From positions 1 to 14,845 of the forward strand of contig NZ_JAHAIF010000062.1 of assembly GCF_018372875.1 (NCBI RefSeq): DNA of 14,845 nt. Reading direction: 5' to 3'. This DNA is from Clostridium sp. GTDB taxonomy: Bacteria > Bacillota > Clostridia > Clostridiales > Clostridiaceae. Made by a program: the position numbers and the translations under genes. Shown here piece after piece: positions 7,727 to 14,845 of this stretch (its first letter is position 1; every line of letters begins with the position of its first letter). The notes below the pieces were generated by a model, which saw only the letters and a list, made by a program, of their open reading frames with translations, was not told the origin of the DNA and did not search any database.

Positions 7727-10700
7727 TTGTTTGAGTTAAATAATTTTGATGCAATACAAATAGGATTAGCATCTCCTGAGCAAGTAAGAAAATGGTCAAG
7801 AGGAGAAGTTAAGAAACCAGAAACAATAAACTATAGAACATTAAAGCCTGAAAGAGATGGTTTGTTCTGTGAAAGAATATTTGGACCAATGAAGGACTGG
7901 GAATGTCACTGTGGTAAATATAAAAGAGTAAGATATAAAGGTATAGTTTGTGATAGATGTGGAGTTGAAGTCACAAAGGCTAAAGTTAGAAGAGAGAGAA
8001 TGGGGCATATAGAACTGGCTGCCCCAGTATCTCATATATGGTACTTCAAAGGAATTCCATCAAGAATGGGATTAATACTTGATATGTCACCAAGAGCTTT
8101 AGAAAAAATACTATATTTTGCTTCATACGTAGTAATTGATCCAAAGGAAACACCACTTTTAAAGAAGCAACTTCTTAATGAAAAAGAGTATAGAGAAGCA
8201 GCAGATAAATATGGTGAAGAAAGCTTTGTTGCAGGTATGGGTGCAGAAGCTGTTAAACAACTTCTAGGAGAAATTGATTTAGAAGCTCAATCAATAGAGT
8301 TAAAAGAAGAGTTAAAGCAAAGTACAGGTCAAAAAAAGGTAAGAATAATCAGAAGACTTGAAGTTATTGAATCCTTCAAAAAGTCTGGTAATGATCCAAA
8401 GTGGATGATTATAGATGTAATTCCTGTTATTCCGCCAGATTTAAGACCGATGGTACAATTAGATGGTGGAAGATTTGCAACATCTGATTTAAATGATCTT
8501 TACAGAAGAGTTATAAATAGAAATAACAGACTTAAGAAGTTATTAGATTTAGGAGCTCCTGATATCATAGTTAGAAATGAAAAAAGAATGCTTCAAGAAG
8601 CAGTAGATGCTCTTGTAGATAATGGAAGAAGAGGAAGAGCTGTAACAGGCCCTGGTAATAGACCATTAAAGTCTTTATCAGATATGCTTAAAGGTAAGCA
8701 AGGTAGATTTAGACAAAACTTACTTGGTAAGAGAGTTGACTACTCAGGTAGATCTGTTATAGTTGTTGGTCCAGAATTAAAAATGTACCAATGTGGTCTT
8801 CCTAAAGAAATGGCTCTTGAATTATTCAAGCCATTCGTAATGAAAAAGTTAGTTGAAGATGGAATAGCTCATAACATAAAGAGTGCTAAGAGAATGGTAG
8901 AAAGAGTAATGCCACAGGTATGGGATGTATTAGAAGAAGTTATTGCAGACCATCCAGTATTATTAAACCGTGCTCCGACACTTCACAGATTAGGTATTCA
9001 AGCATTCCAACCAGTATTAGTTGAAGGTAGAGCTATAAAGCTACATCCGTTAGTTTGTACAGCATATAATGCTGACTTTGATGGTGACCAAATGGCTGTT
9101 CACGTACCTTTATCTGTAGAAGCACAAGCAGAAGCGAGATTTTTAATGCTTGCAGCTGGTAACATATTAAAGCCATCTGATGGTAAGCCAGTTTGTGTTC
9201 CTACTCAAGATATGGTTCTTGGTTCTTATTATTTAACAATAGATAAGGATCAAGAAAAGGAAGAGAAATATTTCTGCTCAAAAGAAGAAGCTATAATGGC
9301 TTATGAGTTAAAAGAAATAGGAGTACATGATAAAATACATGTAAAATTATTTAAGACTGTAGATGGAATTGAAAAAACAGGAATAATTAAAACTACTGTA
9401 GGTAAATTAATATTCAATGAATCAATTCCACAAGATCTTGGATTTGTTGATAGAAATAATAAAGATGAAGAGTTTAACTTAGAAGTAGACTTCTTAGTTA
9501 CTAAGAAATCTTTAGGTAAGATAATAGATAAGTGTTATTTAAAGCATGGTCCAACTGAAACATCAATAATGTTGGATAAAATAAAAGCTTTAGGATACCA
9601 CTATTCATCAATCGGAGCAATAACTGTTGCAGCATCAGATATGATCGTACCTAAAGAAAAGTATGACTTATTAAGAGATGCTGATGAAACAATAGAAAAG
9701 ATTGAAAAGATGTATAAAAGAGGTTTCATATCTGATGATGAAAGATATGAAAGAGTTATAGAAAAATGGACTAAGACAACTGAAGAAGTTGCTGACACTC
9801 TAATGGAAAGTCTTGATAAATTTAACCCAATATTTATGATGGCTGACTCTGGTGCCAGAGGTTCTAAGTCACAAATTAAGCAATTAGCTGGTATGAGAGG
9901 ACTTATGGCAAGTCCATCTGGTAAAATCATAGAATTACCAATTAGAGCATCCTTTAGAGAAGGTCTAGATGTACTTGAATACTTCTTATCTACTCACGGA
10001 GCTAGAAAGGGTAATGCTGATACTGCCTTAAAGACAGCCGATTCAGGATACTTAACTAGAAGATTAGTTGATGTTTCTCAAGACGTAATTGTAAGAGAAG
10101 AAGACTGTGGTGCTACAGAAGGTATGGTTGTATCTGAAATTAGAGAAGGTAATGAAGTTGTTGAAGGATTAGCTGAAAGATTAACAGGTAGATATCTTGC
10201 AGAAGATGTAATAAACCCTTCTACAGGAGAAGTTATTGCTAATAACGATACTTATGTTGATTCAGAAATGGCAGAAACAATAGTAGCAACAGGAGTTAAA
10301 AAGGTTAAAATTAGATCTGTATTTACATGTAAGTGTAAAATAGGTGTATGCTCTAAGTGTTACGGTATGAATATGGCTACTGCTAAGAAGATAAACATAG
10401 GTGAAGCAGTTGGTATAATAGCTGCCCAATCTATCGGTGAACCAGGAACTCAGCTTACAATGAGAACATTCCATACAGGTGGTGTTGCCGGTGCGGATAT
10501 AACACAAGGTCTTCCTAGAGTTGAAGAATTATTTGAAGCTAGAAAACCTAAGGGGCTTGCAATTGTAAGTGAAATTAGTGGTACTGTAAGAATAGAGGAA
10601 ACTAAGAAAAAGAGAACTGTATATGTAATGGGAGCTGATGGCGAAGAAAAGAGCTATGACATTCCATTTGGATCAAGACTAAAAGTTAACGATAATGATG

Positions 10701-11257
10701 TTATAGAAGCTGGAGATGAAGTTACAGAAGGTTCTGTTAATCCGCATGATATCATGAGTATCAAGGGTATAGATGGTGCTAGAAGATATCTGCTTAGTGA
10801 AGTTCAAAAAGTTTATAGACTTCAAGGGGTTGATATTAACGATAAGCACTTAGAAGTAGTTGTTAGACAAATGACTAGAAAGATTAAGGTTACAGATTCT
10901 GGTGATACTGAACTATTACCTGGAACAATGATTGATATATTTGACTTTGAAGAAGCAAATGAAAAGGTAAGAGAGTTTGGTGGAGAAGAAGCTACAGGAG
11001 AACAAGCGTTACTAGGAATTACTAAAGCTGCTCTTGCAACTGACAGTTTCTTATCAGCAGCATCATTCCAAGAAACAACAAGAGTACTTACAGAAGCTGC
11101 CATAAAGGGTAAAACTGATCCTCTTGTTGGATTGAAAGAAAATGTAATAATAGGTAAGTTGATTCCAGCTGGAACTGGTATGATGAGATACAGATCAGTA
11201 AAGCTTGATGTTGAAGAAGATTTAACTATGGATGACAGCTTATTAAAGGTAGAATAA
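7727..11257 (+). CDS. rpoC: DNA-directed RNA polymerase subunit beta'
   Basis: This 1176-residue beta' subunit carries the catalytic centre. The Mg-binding motif NADFDGD has D450, D452 and D454. The N-terminal zinc ribbon uses C60, C62, C75 and C78. The second zinc site uses C794, C875, C878 and C868 or C870. The bridge-helix region ([17 protein letters not shown]) and the trigger loop with H916 (TMRTFHTGG) are intact. The length is that of Firmicute beta', without the large trigger-loop insertion of E. coli. The start is TTG at 7727, unusual for such an essential gene but supported by GGGAGG and the conserved N-terminus. No L7Ae-type gene follows; the rpsL promoter begins 16 bases after the stop. 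Confidence 0.99.
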   Translation: MFELNNFDAIQIGLASPEQVRKWSRGEVKKPETINYRTLKPERDGLFCERIFGPMKDWECHCGKYKRVRYKGIVCDRCGVEVTKAKVRRERMGHIELAAPVSHIWYFKGIPSRMGLILDMSPRALEKILYFASYVVIDPKETPLLKKQLLNEKEYREAADKYGEESFVAGMGAEAVKQLLGEIDLEAQSIELKEELKQSTGQKKVRIIRRLEVIESFKKSGNDPKWMIIDVIPVIPPDLRPMVQLDGGRFATSDLNDLYRRVINRNNRLKKLLDLGAPDIIVRNEKRMLQEAVDALVDNGRRGRAVTGPGNRPLKSLSDMLKGKQGRFRQNLLGKRVDYSGRSVIVVGPELKMYQCGLPKEMALELFKPFVMKKLVEDGIAHNIKSAKRMVERVMPQVWDVLEEVIADHPVLLNRAPTLHRLGIQAFQPVLVEGRAIKLHPLVCTAYNADFDGDQMAVHVPLSVEAQAEARFLMLAAGNILKPSDGKPVCVPTQDMVLGSYYLTIDKDQEKEEKYFCSKEEAIMAYELKEIGVHDKIHVKLFKTVDGIEKTGIIKTTVGKLIFNESIPQDLGFVDRNNKDEEFNLEVDFLVTKKSLGKIIDKCYLKHGPTETSIMLDKIKALGYHYSSIGAITVAASDMIVPKEKYDLLRDADETIEKIEKMYKRGFISDDERYERVIEKWTKTTEEVADTLMESLDKFNPIFMMADSGARGSKSQIKQLAGMRGLMASPSGKIIELPIRASFREGLDVLEYFLSTHGARKGNADTALKTADSGYLTRRLVDVSQDVIVREEDCGATEGMVVSEIREGNEVVEGLAERLTGRYLAEDVINPSTGEVIANNDTYVDSEMAETIVATGVKKVKIRSVFTCKCKIGVCSKCYGMNMATAKKINIGEAVGIIAAQSIGEPGTQLTMRTFHTGGVAGADITQGLPRVEELFEARKPKGLAIVSEISGTVRIEETKKKRTVYVMGADGEEKSYDIPFGSRLKVNDNDVIEAGDEVTEGSVNPHDIMSIKGIDGARRYLLSEVQKVYRLQGVDINDKHLEVVVRQMTRKIKVTDSGDTELLPGTMIDIFDFEEANEKVREFGGEEATGEQALLGITKAALATDSFLSAASFQETTRVLTEAAIKGKTDPLVGLKENVIIGKLIPAGTGMMRYRSVKLDVEEDLTMDDSLLKVE

Positions 11258-11272
11258 TACAATTCAAATTTA

Positions 11273-11301
11273 TTGACATGCGTATGCGTAAATGATAAAA
11301 T
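11273..11301 (+). promoter_or_regulatory. Sigma-A-type promoter for rpsL-rpsG-fusA
   Basis: A perfect TTGACA at 11273-11278, a 17-base spacer and TAAAAT at 11296-11301 preceded by TGA (extended -10). It lies just after rpoC and should start transcription near 11308. It makes the str genes a unit with their own control. Confidence 0.85.
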
Positions 11302-11356
11302 ACGAGATGTGTGATTTTTAGATTCGCATAAATTTGATTGTCTACATGTTTCATGG

Positions 11357-11383
11357 AGGCAAAGTAATTATTACTTTGTCTTT
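11357..11383 (+). promoter_or_regulatory. Hairpin in the rpsL leader
   Basis: An 11-bp stem pairs 11357-11367 with 11371-11381 (one G-U pair) around a 3-base loop, with a short T run on its 3' side. It sits in the middle of a leader of about 144 bases. It could be an attenuator or a protein-binding site, and the weak T tail makes efficient termination unlikely. A further AT-rich helix (11403-11409 with 11424-11430) lies just before the rpsL ribosome binding site. Confidence 0.5.
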
Positions 11384-11451
11384 GTGAACTTAATTAACTT
11401 GTTTTATCTTTTTATATTTAAATAGATAAATAAAATTCAGGAGGTGAAAGA

Positions 11452-11829
11452 ATGCCAACTATAAGCCAATTAGTAAGAAAAGGAAGAAAAGTAGCTATTA
11501 CAACTTCAACTGCTCCAGCACTTAAGGAGTGTCCTCAAAAGAGAGGAGTTTGTACTGTTGTTAAGACTACTACTCCAAAGAAGCCTAACTCAGCGTTAAG
11601 AAAGATTGCCAGAGTAAGACTTACAAATGGATATGAAGTTACTGCATACATTGGTGGTGTAGGACACAACTTACAAGAACATAGCGTTGTTCTTATAAGA
11701 GGTGGTAGAGTAAAGGACCTTCCTGGTGTTAGATACCATATCGTAAGAGGAGCATTAGACTGCGCTGGTGTAGCTAACAGAATGCAAGGAAGATCAAAGT
11801 ATGGAGCTAAGAGACCTAAGAAGAAGTAG
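11452..11829 (+). CDS. rpsL: 30S ribosomal protein S12
   Basis: The 125-residue S12 lies at the decoding centre of the 30S subunit and affects accuracy. The motifs [13 protein letters not shown] and [13 protein letters not shown] are intact. K43 and K88, the classic streptomycin-resistance positions, are wild type, so no rpsL-type resistance is expected. D89, the residue modified by RimO in many bacteria, is present. The ATG follows AGGAGGTGA (11439-11447), a full match to the 16S rRNA anti-Shine-Dalgarno sequence. It is the first gene of the str unit, with a 147-base gap to rpsG. Confidence 0.99.
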   Translation: MPTISQLVRKGRKVAITTSTAPALKECPQKRGVCTVVKTTTPKKPNSALRKIARVRLTNGYEVTAYIGGVGHNLQEHSVVLIRGGRVKDLPGVRYHIVRGALDCAGVANRMQGRSKYGAKRPKKK

Positions 11830-11845
11830 TCTCTTAACCAATTGT

Positions 11846-12447
<602 letters not shown>

Positions 12448-12450
12448 TAT

Positions 12451-12486
12451 AAAAACTGTTTTGGTTCTTTTACCAAAACAGTTTTC
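12451..12486 (+). terminator. Terminator-like hairpin between rpsG and fusA
   Basis: A perfect 14-bp stem (12452-12465 with 12472-12485) closes a 6-base loop and ends in four Ts followed by C. It lies 4 bases after the rpsG stop. It may lower fusA transcription relative to the S12/S7 genes, or protect the upstream mRNA end. Complete termination would starve fusA unless a promoter follows. Confidence 0.7.
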
Positions 12487-12499
12487 TAGAATTTATAAT
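12469..12499 (+). promoter_or_regulatory. Possible weak fusA promoter
   Basis: TATAAT at 12494-12499 lies between the hairpin and the fusA ribosome binding site. The best -35 is TTTACC at 12469-12474, with a long 19-base spacer that overlaps the hairpin. A start near 12506 would leave a leader of under 20 bases. Weak evidence. Confidence 0.25.
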
Positions 12500-12523
12500 T
12501 ACTCGTTGAGAGGAGGAAATTAA

Positions 12524-14590
12524 ATGGCAAGACAATATCCATTAGAAAAATTCCGTAATTTTGGAATAATGGCCCATATAGATGCAGGTAAAACTACAAC
12601 TACAGAACGTATATTATTCTATACAGGAAGAACACACAAAATTGGTGAAACTCATGAAGGGGCTTCTCAAATGGACTGGATGGTTCAAGAACAAGAAAGA
12701 GGTATAACAATTACTTCTGCAGCAACAACTTGTTTCTGGGAAGGTCATGAATTAAATATCATTGATACTCCAGGTCACGTAGACTTCACAGTAGAAGTTG
12801 AAAGATCATTAAGAGTACTTGATGGAGCAGTTACTGTTCTAGATGCTAAGAGTGGGGTTGAACCTCAAACTGAAACTGTTTGGAGACAGGCAGATAAGTA
12901 CGGCGTACCAAGAATGATTTATGTAAACAAGATGGATGCAACTGGAGCAGACTTCTTCAGATGTGTTCAAACAGTAAGAGATAGATTAAAGGCTAATGCT
13001 GTTCCAATACAAATCCCAATAGGATCAGAAGATCAATTTAAAGGAATGGTAGATCTTATATCAAATAAGGCTATATTATTCTATGATGATCTTGGAAAAG
13101 ATGTTAGAACTGAAGAAATTCCAGCGGATTTGGTAGATCAAGCTGAAGAATACAGAAATGCTATGATAGAAGCAATAGCTGAAACTGATGAAGAATTAAT
13201 GATGAAATACCTTGAAGGTGAAGAAATAACAGCTGGCGAATTACATGCTGCTTTAAGAAAAGCTACAATAGCTAATGAAATTTATCCATGTATTTGTGGT
13301 TCTTCATACAAAAACAAAGGTGTTCAAGAAATGATTAATGGAGTTGTTGCATACTTACCATCTCCACTAGACATTCCTGCTGTAGAAGGTACTGACTTAG
13401 AAGGTGAACCGGCTACAAGAGAAGCTTCAGATGAAGCACCTTTATCAGCATTAGCATTTAAGATTGCTACTGACCCATTCGTAGGAAAGCTTGCTTTCGC
13501 TAGAATTTACTCTGGTATAATAGAAAGTGGTTCTTACGTTCTTAACTCAACTAAGGGTAAGAAAGAAAGAATTGGTAGACTTGTTAAAATGCACGCTAAT
13601 CACAGAGAAGAAGTTGAATCACTAGAAGCTGGTGAATTAGGAGCAATTATCGGATTAAAGAATACTACAACTGGAGATACTCTATGTGCAGAAAATAATC
13701 CAATAATCCTTGAATCAATGGAATTCCCAGAACCAGTTATCAACATTGCGATTGAACCAAAGACTAAAGCTGGTCAAGAAAAGATGGGGTTAGCATTAGC
13801 TAAACTTGCAGAAGAAGATCCAACTTTCAAGACTTGGACTGATCAAGAAACTGGTCAAACAATTATCGCAGGTATGGGTGAGCTTCACTTAGATATCATT
13901 GTTGATAGACTTCAAAGAGAATTCAAGGTTGAGTGTAATGTAGGTGCACCTCAAGTTTCATATAAAGAAACAATTAAGAAAGCTGTTAAGGCTGAAGCTA
14001 AATATGCTAAGCAATCAGGTGGTAAAGGACAATACGGTCACGCTATAATTGAAATGGAACCAACTGAAGGAGAATACTCATTTGAAAATGCTGTTGTTGG
14101 TGGAGCTATTCCAAAGGAATACATTCCAGCAATTGATGCAGGTATTCAAGAAGCAGCTTTAACTGGTAATATAGCTGGATACAATGTTATTAACTTCAAG
14201 GTTAAGCTAGTACACGGATCTTACCATGAAGTCGATTCTTCAGAAATGGCGTTTAAGATTGCTGGTTCTATGGCATTCAAGAATGCTATGGCAAAGGCAG
14301 ATCCAGTATTGTTAGAACCAATGATGAAGGTTGAAATAACTGTACCTGAAGAATACATGGGAGATGTTATAGGTGACGTTAACTCAAGAAGAGGTAGACT
14401 AGAAGGTATGGATTCAGTAAATGGAGCTCAAGTAATTAGAGCATTTATTCCATTAGCTGAAATGTTTGGTTATGCAACATCATTAAGATCAAGAACTCAA
14501 GGTAGAGGTGTTTACGCAATGGTATTCGACCACTACGAAGAAGTTCCAAAGAGCATACAAGAACAAATCGCTGGAAATAGAAGCAAATAA
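12524..14590 (+). CDS. fusA: Elongation factor G
   Basis: The 688-residue EF-G is the GTPase that drives ribosomal translocation and, with RRF, recycling. GTPase motifs are complete: P-loop AHIDAGKT at residues 17-24, switch I RGITI, DTPGH with D81 and H85, and NKMD at 135-138. Domains II to V follow at normal length. [12 protein letters not shown] in domain IV and [17 protein letters not shown] in domain V are typical of housekeeping EF-G rather than the tetracycline-protection relatives. The ATG has AGGAGG 7 bases upstream. It is the third gene of the str unit, followed by two overlapping hairpins and the second tuf. Confidence 0.99.
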   Translation: MARQYPLEKFRNFGIMAHIDAGKTTTTERILFYTGRTHKIGETHEGASQMDWMVQEQERGITITSAATTCFWEGHELNIIDTPGHVDFTVEVERSLRVLDGAVTVLDAKSGVEPQTETVWRQADKYGVPRMIYVNKMDATGADFFRCVQTVRDRLKANAVPIQIPIGSEDQFKGMVDLISNKAILFYDDLGKDVRTEEIPADLVDQAEEYRNAMIEAIAETDEELMMKYLEGEEITAGELHAALRKATIANEIYPCICGSSYKNKGVQEMINGVVAYLPSPLDIPAVEGTDLEGEPATREASDEAPLSALAFKIATDPFVGKLAFARIYSGIIESGSYVLNSTKGKKERIGRLVKMHANHREEVESLEAGELGAIIGLKNTTTGDTLCAENNPIILESMEFPEPVINIAIEPKTKAGQEKMGLALAKLAEEDPTFKTWTDQETGQTIIAGMGELHLDIIVDRLQREFKVECNVGAPQVSYKETIKKAVKAEAKYAKQSGGKGQYGHAIIEMEPTEGEYSFENAVVGGAIPKEYIPAIDAGIQEAALTGNIAGYNVINFKVKLVHGSYHEVDSSEMAFKIAGSMAFKNAMAKADPVLLEPMMKVEITVPEEYMGDVIGDVNSRRGRLEGMDSVNGAQVIRAFIPLAEMFGYATSLRSRTQGRGVYAMVFDHYEEVPKSIQEQIAGNRSK

Positions 14591-14593
14591 TTT

Positions 14594-14643
14594 ATTTGGT
14601 GTTACAAAAGGTAACACCAAATACTTATTAATATAAGTATTTG
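14594..14643 (+). terminator. Two overlapping hairpins after fusA
   Basis: Hairpin 1 is a perfect 12-bp stem (14594-14605 with 14611-14622). Hairpin 2 pairs 14618-14627 with 14634-14643 (10 bp). They share bases 14618-14622, so both cannot form fully at once. Neither is followed by a clear T run, so they are only possible terminators; transcript processing or attenuation between fusA and tuf is equally plausible. Confidence 0.5.
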
Positions 14644-14665
14644 TAAGTAAACTGCAATATAAATA

Positions 14666-14694
14666 TAGATATTGTGAAATTTATAGGTTATAAT
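14666..14694 (+). promoter_or_regulatory. Candidate promoter for the second tuf
   Basis: TATAAT at 14689-14694, with TAGATA at 14666-14671 as a 4-of-6 -35 at a 17-base spacing. An inverted repeat, CAATAT (14655-14660) and ATATTG (14669-14674), covers the -35. The start would fall near 14701, about 48 bases before tuf. It is weaker than the other four promoters in the window and lacks their TGn element. Confidence 0.45.
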
Positions 14695-14703
14695 AATGAC
14701 TGA

Positions 14704-14845
<142 letters not shown>

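Noticed and set aside
11346..11387. 13-codon leader peptide in the rpsL leader
   Set aside because: There is no ribosome binding site before the ATG, no run of regulatory codons, and the frame crosses the hairpin arms.

Overview
The window is a conserved translation and transcription gene block from a low-GC Firmicute, most likely Clostridium sensu stricto. This is inferred from gene order, AT-rich codon use (Arg almost always AGA, Leu mostly TTA), strong GGAGG ribosome binding sites and Clostridium-like RpoB/RpoC. All genes are on the + strand. The order is tuf (3' end), rpmG, secE, nusG, rplK, rplA, rplJ, rplL, rpoB, rpoC, rpsL, rpsG, fusA, tuf (5' end). No mobile element, CRISPR array, tRNA, rRNA or foreign-looking gene is visible, and no gap between genes exceeds 300 bases.

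Region by region: bases 1-181 are the end of an EF-Tu gene, followed by a hairpin terminator and a promoter at about 252. Bases 374-2611 hold rpmG (49 aa, GTG start), secE, nusG, rplK and rplA. An L1-binding-like RNA element sits before rplK and a second one before rplA. Bases 2614-3736 are the rplJ-rplL unit, with its own promoter, an L10-type leader with a terminator/antiterminator pair, and a strong terminator at its end. Bases 3808-11257 are the rpoB-rpoC unit, with its own promoter and a structured leader. Bases 11273-14590 are the str unit rpsL-rpsG-fusA, with its own promoter, a leader hairpin, a structured S12-S7 gap and a terminator-like hairpin before fusA. A second tuf begins at 14749.

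The genes supply the 50S L1 stalk (L1), the L11/L10/L7-L12 GTPase-activating stalk, L33, the 30S proteins S12 and S7, the elongation factors EF-G and EF-Tu, the RNA polymerase beta and beta' subunits, the transcription factor NusG and the translocase subunit SecE. The coding content is ordinary. The interest lies between the genes: four promoters share one design (TTGACA-like -35, exactly 17 bases, TGn extended -10), and nearly every unit has an RNA structure suited to autoregulation. I see no previously undescribed system; the leaders of rpoB and rpsL and the S12-S7 gap are the least explained parts.
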